Source: Spirochaetota bacterium (GTDB lineage Bacteria > Spirochaetota > Spirochaetia > DSM-2461). Taken from it: 37,573 nt of DNA. The translations under genes and the position numbers were made by a program. The notes below the pieces were generated by a model that saw nothing but the letters and a program-made list of their open reading frames with translations, was not told where the DNA came from and did not search any database. The DNA is taken from NCBI GenBank assembly GCA_003644105.1, contig QNBK01000004.1, forward strand, positions 1 to 37,573, given 5' to 3'. Shown here piece after piece: positions 15,764-26,020 of the stretch; the stretch's first letter is position 1; each line of letters starts with the position of its first letter.

Positions 15764-18227
15764 TTGGGGAGCCGTTACTATCTGAGGCCCAGCAAGCTGA
15801 ACGGAGAATCCTGATACCTGTCTGTAACGACGGCTTTCCGTAAATGGACTCCAGTATTCTCATCAGGTTGTGGTGACGTGTACCTCCGTGCCGCAGTCGC
15901 ACAAAGAGCCTGCTATCATCATGTATATTCATATGAAAATCATCGCTGACTCCCCTCACCTTTATCTCGCGGTCTAATTCCTTCATTAACTGTTCACTTG
16001 TTGACAACTCTTCCGGTACCTCAATTTCCCAATCGCTGCCCCAGAATGCACCCATAACTTTTACGGTTTTTTTACCCTCGGGGACTGGTGCGATCCACGA
16101 GGCCTCAATTACTTCAAATCCAGAGGGCATAGATATGTTCAATTTCTCCAGGATAGTGCTGATAGGAGTGTGAATATATTCCATTTGTACAGTACATATT
16201 TCTCCCTTTGAGGTAATGCCGAGGGATAGCGGCTGGGCGAATTCAATTTTAGGTTTAGGATTAAAGCCTCTGGAAAAATCGATAGTTAAACCGGTTCTTT
16301 GTAATGCCCGCTCAAAAACATTCATAACATCCAGATGGCCGAGGTAGATTGCCGGTCCGTATTTGCGGAAAGTAAGTAAAAGACGCTGCCAATTTACCTT
16401 GGATGGATCTTTTACAGTTTTAGCAGGTTTAAAGATTTCAGAGATATCTTCTTCGGGAATGGTTACTTTGTCTGCTTTATTACAGACTCCACAATGGTCG
16501 GTACAAACAACGGCGCATGGAACGGTTAATGTGCCGTCCTTACTACGACGGGATTCACAGTCAAGGTGCTCATCACTTACCCCGAGTGAAATGCTTTCCC
16601 ATGGTAGAACCTCTCCGATGGCTCTTTCCCTACAGCTTTCTTTTTCAACATCCCAGTCCGCTTCGGCTATGGCTTTTCGCCACGCATCCCGGTCCATTCG
16701 ATCGTCCCAGGCATCAAAACAGGCTCCATTCAGCCAGGCCTGATAAGCAAGTTCTCCAGATTTTTCAGTCCCCCGTGAAAGTATGCCTTCAAGAAACGAG
16801 ACATAGGGTGAGTGAAAGGAAAATCGAATCCTTTTATTACTGCGTAAGCCGTCTTTAATCTGCCGAATTTTTGTAATGGCTTCTTCATCGGTTAATTGTG
16901 CCGACCTTTGAAAAGGTGTATGCGGTTTGGGGATAAAGGTTCCCAGATTAACATTTAAATTCATACCGGTAGATTTTTGAATATTTATAAGATAATTAAC
17001 AATGGCAGAGGCCTCATCATCACCGTTATCTACAGGTAAACCCAGCATGAAGTAAAATTTCGCCAGTTTCCAGCCTTCTCTCTTTGCTTCCCGTAGAATT
17101 TCAATAACACGGTCTGCAGGGACTTCTTTATTGATACCTTTTTGCCCCTTAACAGTAGGTGTTTCAACAGCAAATGTCAGGCCGCTTTTTCTAACGGCAC
17201 CAAGATTCCCGATAAGAGATAGAGTTATGGAATTGACGCGCAATGAAGGCAGGCTGAATGAGATTCTTTTATCGGAGTATAAGGCGTTTAACTGTTCGAC
17301 AAGGGGCTCAAGATTTGAATAATCACCGGTGGAAAGACTGGATAGGGTAATATCCCTATAACCGCATTCATTCACGAGAAACTCAGCTTCTTCCAAGACC
17401 CTCTGCATGCTTTTCTGGCGAAAGGGTCTGTAGAATACACCGGCATGGCAGAATCGGCATTTATTAGGACATCCCCGCATTATCTCGATAACACCATGGT
17501 CCTGTACCGGTATCATTGATGGTATAGGAAAAACAGCCGGGCTACCTTTCTCTTTGCCGAAATCTATCCAGGAAATACGGTTTGTAATCGGATTAGCCGG
17601 TGTCCAGTATCCCTTCATTTCCTCTAATTCTGTCAGCAGTTCCGCCCTGCCCGCTCCCTTGGATTTCAGAGACTTCAGTGACAGCAAATCTTCCGGTACA
17701 GGGCCTTCTGCCTCACCGATAAATACAGCGTCAAGAAACTCACCCCAGGGTGCTGGATTTGTCATAGCCGGACCGCCGGCAATAATCAAGGGATGACTGT
17801 TATTTCTGTCTTTTGACCGAATTGGAATATTTCCGGCTTTTAAAAATGAAAGGAAATTACTGAAAGATAATTCATAACCCACAGTAACTGCCAGTACGTC
17901 AAAATCAGAAGCAGGTATTCCATTTTCAAGTGAATAAATCGGTATATGATTCTCTTCCAGCGCCGTCTGAAAATCAGGGGCCGGAGAAAAGGCTCTCTCA
18001 GCATGAATCCCCGGTGTTTCATTGAAAAGCTTATAGAGAATACGAACCGCTTGATTGGACATTCCAATTTCATATAAATCAGGGAAGACAATACAAACCT
18101 TAAGATCGTTCTTACCAGGAATCCCCGTTATAGCTCCGAACTCACCACCGACATATCGGCCTGGTTTCTCTACAGAATTGAGTATATTACCCAAATCCTT
18201 ATATGAAATATATGAATCATCGTTCAT
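15735..18227 (-). CDS. B12-binding/radical SAM protein fused to a DUF2344 domain
   Basis: Radical SAM CX3CX2C motif RGCPNKCRFCHAGVFYRP; C-terminal FRKYGPAIYLGHLDVMNVFERALQRTGLTIDFSRGFNPKPKIEFAQPLSLGI (DUF2344-type); Cys cluster CAVVCTDHCGVC in the linker. Confidence 0.9.
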   Translation of the reverse strand: MNDDSYISYKDLGNILNSVEKPGRYVGGEFGAITGIPGKNDLKVCIVFPDLYEIGMSNQAVRILYKLFNETPGIHAERAFSPAPDFQTALEENHIPIYSLENGIPASDFDVLAVTVGYELSFSNFLSFLKAGNIPIRSKDRNNSHPLIIAGGPAMTNPAPWGEFLDAVFIGEAEGPVPEDLLSLKSLKSKGAGRAELLTELEEMKGYWTPANPITNRISWIDFGKEKGSPAVFPIPSMIPVQDHGVIEIMRGCPNKCRFCHAGVFYRPFRQKSMQRVLEEAEFLVNECGYRDITLSSLSTGDYSNLEPLVEQLNALYSDKRISFSLPSLRVNSITLSLIGNLGAVRKSGLTFAVETPTVKGQKGINKEVPADRVIEILREAKREGWKLAKFYFMLGLPVDNGDDEASAIVNYLINIQKSTGMNLNVNLGTFIPKPHTPFQRSAQLTDEEAITKIRQIKDGLRSNKRIRFSFHSPYVSFLEGILSRGTEKSGELAYQAWLNGACFDAWDDRMDRDAWRKAIAEADWDVEKESCRERAIGEVLPWESISLGVSDEHLDCESRRSKDGTLTVPCAVVCTDHCGVCNKADKVTIPEEDISEIFKPAKTVKDPSKVNWQRLLLTFRKYGPAIYLGHLDVMNVFERALQRTGLTIDFSRGFNPKPKIEFAQPLSLGITSKGEICTVQMEYIHTPISTILEKLNISMPSGFEVIEASWIAPVPEGKKTVKVMGAFWGSDWEIEVPEELSTSEQLMKELDREIKVRGVSDDFHMNIHDDSRLFVRLRHGGTRHHNLMRILESIYGKPSLQTGIRILRSACWASDSNGSPIKYEIAFPS

Positions 18228-18241
18228 TGAAAATACCTTTA

Positions 18242-19567
18242 TTATATTTTATTGCGTCGATAGTGAATTGACAGCAGTAATCCTATGGAGACAAGGGCTG
18301 TCCATAGAGAGGATCCTCCATATGAAAGGAAAAAAAGAGGGATTCCTGTTATCGGCATTACGCCAATTGCCATGCCGATATTTTGAATTACATGATACGC
18401 AATCATTGCAGCTACACCCACAGATATATAGGTACCGAATCGATCATGGGATGTATACGCTATATATAGGGCTCTACTGATGATAATAGAGAATAAAGCA
18501 AAAACCAGGAGGCTGCCGATAAAACCGGTTTCCTCTGCAAGTATGGAAAAGATAAAATCCGTACTCTGCTCTGGCAGATAGCGATAGTGGGATTGCGTTC
18601 CCTGAAGGAATCCTTTTCCAAAAACACCACCGGAACCAATTGCCGTTACCGATTGGATGATATGCCACCCGGCACCTCTTGGGTCGATCTGAGGGTCGAG
18701 GAAGACTACCAACCGCATCATCTGATATCCCTTGAGTACCTTGGCAGCTCCGGCAATACCAACATAAGAAGTGGAGATAACACCGAAAATATAAAGGATA
18801 CCCAAGAAAAAACGGCGACGGAAAATGAACCAGCCCAGAAAAACGAGAAAAGTCAAACCCAGCAGTGAAGGAAGAATAATCCACAGAAGTCGCATATCGA
18901 TGAATAACCTAAAAAAAGCCGATGGAGTTATTGCAATAAAATCACTCCACGCCAAGCCAAGTATTCCGACAACTGTGATAACTCCAGCCAAAATAGGGAA
19001 GAGAAGCAGGTGCCACTTCACTCCTGCACTGAAAGCCATGGCTAGAAGAATCGGGAAGAATACTATAGCAGTTCCAAGATCGGGCTGCATTAAGACAAGA
19101 AGAACCGGGACAATTGTTATTGCAATGCTGCCTGCCCACACACGGAAGTTATCAAGTACCCTCCCCCTTTCATCAAACCACCACGCAAGCATTATTATAA
19201 GTGAAAATTTAGCAAATTCTGAGGGCTGTATACCGACACTTCCGATACCGATCCATGCTTTCGCACCATTAACATAACTTCCAAAGAGAAGAACCAGGGC
19301 CAAAAACAGTAATGTTCCCAAGTATACCGGTGCCGCCCACTGCCTCCATAACTGATAGTCAATAAATGAAAAAACAGCCATCAGCACTAACCCGCTCGCA
19401 GACCAGATAATCTGCTTAATCCACTCACTTGAAACCTGAATACCCGCAGAAGTAACACCACTGGAATATATAAAACCTATCCCAAGACCCATAAGGCCCA
19501 TAACACTGAGAATAAGGACTATATCAACCCTGTGAAATGTTGCCGGTGCTCTTGTTTTCAGGCTCAT
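18242..19567 (-). CDS. rodA: Rod shape-determining protein RodA (SEDS family)
   Basis: Polytopic; PDLGTAIVFFPILLAMAF, LPEQSTDFIFSILAEETGFIGSLLVF, GIPLFFLSYGGSSLW. Confidence 0.95.
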   Translation of the reverse strand: MSLKTRAPATFHRVDIVLILSVMGLMGLGIGFIYSSGVTSAGIQVSSEWIKQIIWSASGLVLMAVFSFIDYQLWRQWAAPVYLGTLLFLALVLLFGSYVNGAKAWIGIGSVGIQPSEFAKFSLIIMLAWWFDERGRVLDNFRVWAGSIAITIVPVLLVLMQPDLGTAIVFFPILLAMAFSAGVKWHLLLFPILAGVITVVGILGLAWSDFIAITPSAFFRLFIDMRLLWIILPSLLGLTFLVFLGWFIFRRRFFLGILYIFGVISTSYVGIAGAAKVLKGYQMMRLVVFLDPQIDPRGAGWHIIQSVTAIGSGGVFGKGFLQGTQSHYRYLPEQSTDFIFSILAEETGFIGSLLVFALFSIIISRALYIAYTSHDRFGTYISVGVAAMIAYHVIQNIGMAIGVMPITGIPLFFLSYGGSSLWTALVSIGLLLSIHYRRNKI

Positions 19568-21477
19568 TCCTCCTCCTTCTGAATCGGAATGTAGGTTATA
19601 CCGGGGTCTGGTAATTCCTTATTATCCCAACTCCACCAGACTCTGCGTTTTCTCCATTCTTCAATTACCTCTTCATAGCTGCGGTGCCCGTAAATACCCT
19701 CAAAAACTATATCTGTAGCCTTAGGGGCCCACCAATCATAAGAGTCCGAAGCCTCAGCCATTGTAACAACAACAACTCTGTCATCGGGGTTCTCGGTCTG
19801 ATAGGGGCCGTATGCAACAAACCAGTCATGCCAGCGGTCATCAAGTCCTATCTCGCCAGTACCGGTTTTACCTGCAACCTCAACAGAATCGGTGTAGATG
19901 GCCCAGACTCCAGTCCCTTCAGTGATAACACCCCGCATTGCGTCCTGAATGAATTTATAGTCTTCAGGCTTCAGCAGATCGATGGTGCGAAGAATTTCCG
20001 GCTCCATTTTTTCCAGAATCGCTCCTGTCCCGGGCTGTCTGACTTCCTTGAGCAGCCTCGGTCGATAAATTGTTCCATTATTAACAATTCCGGCAACAAC
20101 ATCGGCCATCTGCAAAGGTGTTACAGAGAGGAAACCCTGGCCGATGGATGTATTCAGTGTATCTCCACCGGTCCAGGGAGTGTGATATACTTCTTCTTTC
20201 CAATTTTTCCCGGGAACGATTCCCTTAAGTTCCCCGTCAAGCTCCAGACCTGTAACAGAACCAAGTCCGAAGGCTTTGGCATATTTCGATATTGTATCAA
20301 TTCCCAGATATTCGACTCCCACTGTTCCAAAGTAGATATTGCATGAGTTTTCCAACGCTTCTTTCAGATTGACCGGACCATGGCCGCTTTTTTTCCAGCA
20401 CCAGAATTCCCGGTTTCCCAGAGTCATAACTCCTCGGCAGTCAACTGTCATATCCGGATCGACCGCTTTCTCACCCAATAGAGCCGCCATCATCACAAGC
20501 TTAAAGGTTGATGCTGGAGCATATCCGGATTGGATTGACCTGTTCAGAAAAGGGAAATCAGTATTTAAACTCAGCTTTCCAAAGCTGACAGGACCATCTT
20601 CAGCAAACTTATTCGGATCAAAAGAAGGATAGGATACCATCGCAAGAATCTCACCGGTGGATGGTTTCAGAACTATCAGTGAGCCTTTTCTCGGCCCGAG
20701 GGCTTTCTCTGCTAGTTCCTGAATATTCCGATCTATGGTTAACACGATGTCCAGGCCGTTTTCAGGTGGGACAACATCTTCACTGTCGCTCTGGCTTCGC
20801 CCTTTCACATCCACAGTCCGGTAGATTCTACCTTCTTTACCCCGCAATATACTGTCAAAGGTTTTTTCAACTCCAGATTTACCCAGATTGGCTGTATTCT
20901 CATAACCCTGGTTGTAGAGCAGTTGTAATTCTTCAACGGTGATATCACCCACATAACCCAGTATATGTGAAATAGAACCGATATCATTGTACCAACGGTA
21001 AGGCTTACTGGACCATCCGACACCGGGATAATCCTCACTGGATTCAGCCAATTGGACTATGGTCTGATAAGATACACCATCCTGGATTTCTACCGGGTTC
21101 CATGAGTTAGTCCAGCTGGAAGGTATTTTTGCTGTAATATCGTTAATTGGTATACCGAGAACAGCTGCAAGAGCCGGGGCAAGGGTTTCCGGGGTTAATG
21201 GTTTTATCTCTGCCGGAATAATGTGGACAGCAAAAGAGTCAATGTTCATGGCGAGAGGTTTATCCACATTTCTATCCCAGATAAGACCCCTTTGAGCAAG
21301 TAAAGGTTCAGACCTGCTTGAGACAGCTTTTGCACGGCCTTCCCAGAGGAGGTTTTCAACAATTTGCAAATTAAACAGATGGATTAAGAATCCAAGAAAA
21401 ACTGAAAAAAACAGAAAGCCCAGAATAATCAATCTTATTTTCAATCCGCTCTTCCCCGGATCTTTCCGGGGACTCAA
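19564..21477 (-). CDS. mrdA: Penicillin-binding protein 2
   Basis: PBP dimerisation and transpeptidase motifs: SGYAPASTFKLVMMAALL (SxxK), ENSCNIYF (SxN), VAGKTGTGE (KTG). Confidence 0.95.
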   Translation of the reverse strand: MSPRKDPGKSGLKIRLIILGFLFFSVFLGFLIHLFNLQIVENLLWEGRAKAVSSRSEPLLAQRGLIWDRNVDKPLAMNIDSFAVHIIPAEIKPLTPETLAPALAAVLGIPINDITAKIPSSWTNSWNPVEIQDGVSYQTIVQLAESSEDYPGVGWSSKPYRWYNDIGSISHILGYVGDITVEELQLLYNQGYENTANLGKSGVEKTFDSILRGKEGRIYRTVDVKGRSQSDSEDVVPPENGLDIVLTIDRNIQELAEKALGPRKGSLIVLKPSTGEILAMVSYPSFDPNKFAEDGPVSFGKLSLNTDFPFLNRSIQSGYAPASTFKLVMMAALLGEKAVDPDMTVDCRGVMTLGNREFWCWKKSGHGPVNLKEALENSCNIYFGTVGVEYLGIDTISKYAKAFGLGSVTGLELDGELKGIVPGKNWKEEVYHTPWTGGDTLNTSIGQGFLSVTPLQMADVVAGIVNNGTIYRPRLLKEVRQPGTGAILEKMEPEILRTIDLLKPEDYKFIQDAMRGVITEGTGVWAIYTDSVEVAGKTGTGEIGLDDRWHDWFVAYGPYQTENPDDRVVVVTMAEASDSYDWWAPKATDIVFEGIYGHRSYEEVIEEWRKRRVWWSWDNKELPDPGITYIPIQKEEE

Positions 21478-21983
21478 TTGAATCCGCCTCTTTTGCCTTC
21501 AAATATCATAGCCATATAGCTGACAAAAAGAAAAATAAGAGGGGCTAATAACAAATTACCACCAAATTCCCAAACTGTTTTCAATGAAAAATATCGAATA
21601 GCTCCAGAATTAAAACCAAAAATCAATGATATAAGAAATGCTCCACCGTATTTAAGCAGAGTTGCAATACCAGCTGCCAGTACGGGAAGGAATATTGGTC
21701 CGGGTGAGATGGAATTATGCATTCTTCCGAACAGATAGCCGATCAGTGTGTAAAGAAAGGCATGAAATCCTAAAGGAGCCAATCCCAATGCATCAAAACT
21801 GATACCTATGATAAATCCTGAGATTTCTCCAACGAGAGATCCGTACCTCCAGGATGCCGCAATAAGAATAATCAGCGCGATATCCGGAACAATACCTAAG
21901 GGTATAATTTTAGAGAGAAATACAGATTGAAGAACCCCGAAGATTATACCTGCGGTACCAGTAATGAGGATTCGGCTTATCAT
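21474..21983 (-). CDS. mreD: Rod shape-determining protein MreD
   Basis: Small polytopic protein between mreC and mrdA with coupled overlapping starts. Confidence 0.88.
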   Translation of the reverse strand: MISRILITGTAGIIFGVLQSVFLSKIIPLGIVPDIALIILIAASWRYGSLVGEISGFIIGISFDALGLAPLGFHAFLYTLIGYLFGRMHNSISPGPIFLPVLAAGIATLLKYGGAFLISLIFGFNSGAIRYFSLKTVWEFGGNLLLAPLIFLFVSYMAMIFEGKRGGFN

Positions 21984-22819
21984 CCATCACCTCCGAGGAT
22001 AAAAACATACTCTGCTCTTGTCACATCGATAATAGGTTCAAGAATCAGCTCAAGGGAGGTGGAATAATCACGAGATCTGATTTCTTTAATTCGGCCGATA
22101 ACAATACCCGGGGGGTAAAGCGACTGCATACCGGTAGTTACCACCAGATCGTTAACTGTAATTGCCGGTCCAGCTGATTTCCTGACATAACTCATTGTAA
22201 GTTCGCCGCCTTCGGTTCCACGGCCTTCCACTAAACCATCGTAACGGCTTCTCTGCAGTCTGGCTGCAACATAATGATCCGGATCTACAACAGGACGAAT
22301 CTGGGCGGAATGTCTGGCTACTGTAATAACCTTTCCCAGTAAACCAAAAAAACCATCCTGAAATGAAGTAGCGACTGCCCCTACTCTCAATCCGTCGGCA
22401 CTGCCTTTATCAATCGTTATGGATGAGAACAGATTGGATGGGTCCCGAGCGATAATTCGAGCGGGAATATGGTTGAAGTCCATTCCAGCTGAATATCCGA
22501 GCTGTCGCTTCAACTCAAAATTTTCCCGTCTCAGCTCTACGAGGTCACGTTCCAATCCCTGATAATCACCAAGCTTTTCAAGTGCCGATTCGTATTGCAG
22601 ACGTATTTCCCGCAGTCGCCTTAAAGAGCCGAAACCATCTTTGATACGCTCAGTTGCAGTACCTGTAACCTGCTGAATACCAAGGACAAATCTGCTGCCC
22701 CACTCCTTCCCCGCCTCACCTCGATGGGGCCCTGAAAAAATAATGAGAAGGATTGAGACTATAAGGAGGATAGCCAGTACCGCTTCGGGGCGGGCACCGC
22801 CATCACTACGCTCCCGCAT
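21980..22819 (-). CDS. mreC: Rod shape-determining protein MreC
   Basis: N-terminal TM, coiled coil, ARIIARDPSNLFSSITIDKGSADGLRVGAVA, GGELTMSYV...VNDLVVTTGMQSLYPPGIVIGRI. Confidence 0.94.
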   Translation of the reverse strand: MRERSDGGARPEAVLAILLIVSILLIIFSGPHRGEAGKEWGSRFVLGIQQVTGTATERIKDGFGSLRRLREIRLQYESALEKLGDYQGLERDLVELRRENFELKRQLGYSAGMDFNHIPARIIARDPSNLFSSITIDKGSADGLRVGAVATSFQDGFFGLLGKVITVARHSAQIRPVVDPDHYVAARLQRSRYDGLVEGRGTEGGELTMSYVRKSAGPAITVNDLVVTTGMQSLYPPGIVIGRIKEIRSRDYSTSLELILEPIIDVTRAEYVFILGGDG

Positions 22820-22826
22820 AGAACGA

Positions 22827-23873
22827 TTAACCGCTTAAAGCATCATAAAGGGCCCTGTTATCTTTATGGCCTTTGGTATAATCAAAGTATTGACCAGCAC
22901 CTATGGCAACGCATAACAAGGGATCTTCGGCAAGGATTACCGGAACTCCGGTCTCTTTAGAGAGGAGTTTCGGCAGTCCTTTCAGCATGGAGCCACCCCC
23001 GGTCATAACAATACCTCTTTCTACAATATCAGCTGCCAGTTCTGGAGGCGTTTGACCGAGGGTCCGTTTTACTTCTTCTACAACCGCATTAATTGGTTCC
23101 TGAAGCGCTTCTCGAACCTCAACTGAATCTATTTCAAGGCGCCGGGGAAGTCCTGTTATTGCATCTGTACCCTTGATTTCCATCTTTTCAATGGTTTTCT
23201 CAGGAGAGGCATTCCCGATTTTCATCTTTAACTGTTCAGATGTATGTTCACCAATTATCAGATTGTGAACAGTGCGTACATGTTTGATAATTGCCAGGTC
23301 GAATGCATCACCACCGAGGCGAATAGCGTTGGTAACCACCATACCGCCCAGCGAAATTACAGAGATTTCAGTTGTCCCTCCGCCGATATCGACAACCATA
23401 TGACCGGCAGGTTCAAAAATAGGAATTGCAGCGCCGATGGCTGCTGCAAGTGATTCTTCAATTATTTTGACTTCCCGGGCACCGGCCTTATAGGCTGCCT
23501 CTTCAACGGCCCGGCGTTCTACTTCTGTGATACATGAAGGAACTCCCATTACCATTCGGGGTTTAATAATCCAGCGTTTGCTGAGAACCTTGCTGATGAA
23601 GTATCTGATCATTTTTTCAGTGGTTTCCAGGTCGGCAATAACTCCATCCCGAAGAGGACGAATTGCAATGATGTCTCCAGGTGTTTTCCAGAGCATTCGC
23701 TTTGCGTCCTGCCCTACAGCAACCACACGTTTTGTTCCGCGCTCAACAGCCACAACGGAGGGCTCACTACTAACCACACCGCGGCCTCTGACATAAATTA
23801 ACGTATTGCATGTCCCGAGGTCGATACCAATATCTGCCGTCAGGCCACCGAAGAGTCTCTTTCGGCCGCTCAT
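22827..23873 (-). CDS. mreB: Rod shape-determining protein MreB
   Basis: [31 protein letters not shown]...[29 protein letters not shown] upstream. Confidence 0.98.
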   Translation of the reverse strand: MSGRKRLFGGLTADIGIDLGTCNTLIYVRGRGVVSSEPSVVAVERGTKRVVAVGQDAKRMLWKTPGDIIAIRPLRDGVIADLETTEKMIRYFISKVLSKRWIIKPRMVMGVPSCITEVERRAVEEAAYKAGAREVKIIEESLAAAIGAAIPIFEPAGHMVVDIGGGTTEISVISLGGMVVTNAIRLGGDAFDLAIIKHVRTVHNLIIGEHTSEQLKMKIGNASPEKTIEKMEIKGTDAITGLPRRLEIDSVEVREALQEPINAVVEEVKRTLGQTPPELAADIVERGIVMTGGGSMLKGLPKLLSKETGVPVILAEDPLLCVAIGAGQYFDYTKGHKDNRALYDALSG

Positions 23874-23893
23874 ATTGCCTCCATCAAATCCAG

Positions 23894-24841
23894 TTAATCA
23901 TACAAACGATGGAGGGCTCCAACGTGCTTTGGGTTAATCCTGGTAACTGCATGCCAGACGTTTCTGGCTTCCTTCTCATAACCCAGTTCGTGATAAGTTT
24001 CACCGAGTAAAAACTGGTAATTTTGATTGCCAGGTTCCATACTCACAAGACTTTCCAGGACCCCTCTCGCCATCGAGTAATTTCCAACATCATAGTAGAG
24101 TTGACCCAGTTGTGATAGTCCTCTTTTTTTCAGACTTTCATCTCTGGTTGATTTTATGGACTGTCGATAGTAATCCGCTGCGTCATCGTAATGCCCCAGT
24201 TTGAAGGCTTCTTCTCCAAGGGTTAGAAGCAGGCGATCGGTAGGATGTGATTCGGCAGCTTTCTGAAACCAGCTGAGTGCCTTTTCGGGTTCTTCCAACT
24301 GTGAGTAGGCCCTGCCCATAAACTCATAACTGTCTTCAGCAAGATATCCCGCATCAAGGGATGCTTTTAGATAATAAATCGCCTGATCAGCCCAGTATGT
24401 ACCCTTTAACAGGTATGCTTTACCGAGAAGATAGGTAACTCTCTCCGGGTGTGGAGTACCACCCCTGGCCAGAAGCAGTCGCATGTACTTAATGGCATCA
24501 TCAATGTCTGAGTTTCTCTCCTCTGCTGATAATCGGGATATCGCCAGATAGAATTTGGAATAACCGGCGAACAGTAGAGCGTCCCTGTTCATAGGGTGTT
24601 CCAGAAGTATCTCCTCGGCAATAGAGCTTACCTCTCCATATCGTCCTTCCTCCCAGAGATCCGATATGGAAACCGTTCTTTGTACAACCTTTGTTCGTTC
24701 TCTAAAGAGATTTGAACCATGCTCCAAAGCAATATAAATTGCAAAGGCTGCTAAAAGTGCCAAGACAAGAGAAAGAACCGTTACCCGCGACTTTCGGTTA
24801 TGTGAGTTTCGTGAAGTGTATTTAAAAGCGTGTCTTGCCAT
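23894..24841 (-). CDS. TPR-repeat membrane-anchored protein
   Basis: TM helix ([20 protein letters not shown]) plus multiple TPRs. Start placed at ATG 24841 ([14 protein letters not shown]) because the track start at 24892 lies inside RNase P RNA. Confidence 0.8.
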   Translation of the reverse strand: MARHAFKYTSRNSHNRKSRVTVLSLVLALLAAFAIYIALEHGSNLFRERTKVVQRTVSISDLWEEGRYGEVSSIAEEILLEHPMNRDALLFAGYSKFYLAISRLSAEERNSDIDDAIKYMRLLLARGGTPHPERVTYLLGKAYLLKGTYWADQAIYYLKASLDAGYLAEDSYEFMGRAYSQLEEPEKALSWFQKAAESHPTDRLLLTLGEEAFKLGHYDDAADYYRQSIKSTRDESLKKRGLSQLGQLYYDVGNYSMARGVLESLVSMEPGNQNYQFLLGETYHELGYEKEARNVWHAVTRINPKHVGALHRLYD

Positions 24842-24854
24842 AAAATAAAAAAAA

Positions 24855-25195
24855 GACGGGCCTGTAAGCCGAGTTCTGTTTACGGTTACCATCTATCTGG
24901 TTTTCCCGTTACCGGAAAAATCATCAGCGATTTACCCGCGGATAACAGGCGGGGAACCCATCCGCTGCTTAACCTTGCTCCTGATGAGGTTTACCTTGCA
25001 GCCGCCGTTACCGGTCGGCCCGGTGAGCTCTTACCTCGCCATTTCACCCTTACCATTTTTCAATGGCGGTATTTTTTCTGCGGCACTGGCTGTCACTATT
25101 TCGGTTACCGAAATAGTGCCCGGGTGTTACCCGGCATCATCCCCTGCGAAGCCCGGACTTTCCTCTGGTATATACCAGCGGTAACCCGGCCCGTC
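24855..25195 (-). ncRNA. rnpB: RNase P RNA (bacterial type A-like)
   Basis: Minus strand carries GAGGAAAGTCCGGGC near the 5' end and ACAGAACTCGGCTTACAGGCCCGTC at the 3' end; the ends pair as P1 (GACGGGCC/GGCCCGTC); internal GGTAAGAGCTCACCGG; perfect stem at 25094-25118. Confidence 0.95.
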
Positions 25196-25202
25196 TTTAA
25201 AA

Positions 25203-25208
25203 ATTATC
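25203..25208 (-). promoter_or_regulatory. Putative -10 element for rnpB overlapping the upstream stop codon
   Basis: GATAAT on minus, 7 nt before the inferred rnpB 5' end (25195); overlaps the TGA of the zinc-ribbon gene. No clear TTGACA at 16-18 nt spacing. Confidence 0.35.
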
Positions 25209-26001
25209 AATCCAGGTCGGATTCTCCACCGACCAGATCTGCAAGTCCGCCGACATCTTCATCATCGAACTCGTAGGCTTCTGAAACCGGCTCGCCGCCA
25301 GCTTCCCAGAAAAGAATACGGCTGCAGTATGGGCAGAACTGAATTTCCTTACCGCCGCGTATATCGTTAACAAACTGAGCAGGAAGCACCATATGACAGC
25401 CACTGCAGATGTTAGACTTCACCGGCACAATACCTACACCGGACTTGTTTCGAATAATGCGCTGGAATTTAAAGAGAATATCATCATCCATATCCGGAGT
25501 GATTTTACTCTCTTTTTTCTGAAGCTGAGCAAGCAGAGTTTCTTTATCACTGGTTTCAGCCTTGATTTTATCATTTTCGCTGGTCAGCTCATCCTGCTGC
25601 ATCTTAATCATCTGCTCTTCACGCTCCAGTGAAGCCTTCATCTCTTCAAGGTCGCGTTCACATTTCTGGATATCACGGCGGAAACGCTGTTCTTTCTCAC
25701 CGGCATCACGGATTTCCTTATCCAGAGCTTCATACTCCCTCTGGGTGGTAATTACATCCATCTTCTTTTCAGACTCTTCACGTAATCGTTCCGCTTCGGT
25801 CATTTCAAAATTAAGATGCCGGATCTCCTCCTTGGTGGATTCAAATTCCTGATTTTTTTCCACATAAGATTTTTTTAGCCGGTTCAGGATTTCCTGTTTT
25901 GTTTCCAGAGCCTTGGGAATTTCCAGAATATCACGCTCTATAGCGTATTTTTTAGATAAAATCTCCTGCAATTCCCGCAATGTTTCGAATGTATTTTCCA
26001 T
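25207..26001 (-). CDS. Coiled-coil protein with C-terminal C4 zinc ribbon
   Basis: Long coiled coil, then SNICSGCHMVLPAQFVNDIRGGKEIQFCPYCSRILFW (CxxC...CxxC). Confidence 0.88.
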   Translation of the reverse strand: MENTFETLRELQEILSKKYAIERDILEIPKALETKQEILNRLKKSYVEKNQEFESTKEEIRHLNFEMTEAERLREESEKKMDVITTQREYEALDKEIRDAGEKEQRFRRDIQKCERDLEEMKASLEREEQMIKMQQDELTSENDKIKAETSDKETLLAQLQKKESKITPDMDDDILFKFQRIIRNKSGVGIVPVKSNICSGCHMVLPAQFVNDIRGGKEIQFCPYCSRILFWEAGGEPVSEAYEFDDEDVGGLADLVGGESDLD

Positions 26002-26020
26002 GTTGTCTTATCCTTACCCC

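Noticed and set aside
24830-25276. 148-aa and 69-aa ORFs on +
   Set aside because: They lie antisense to RNase P RNA; no protein-like features.
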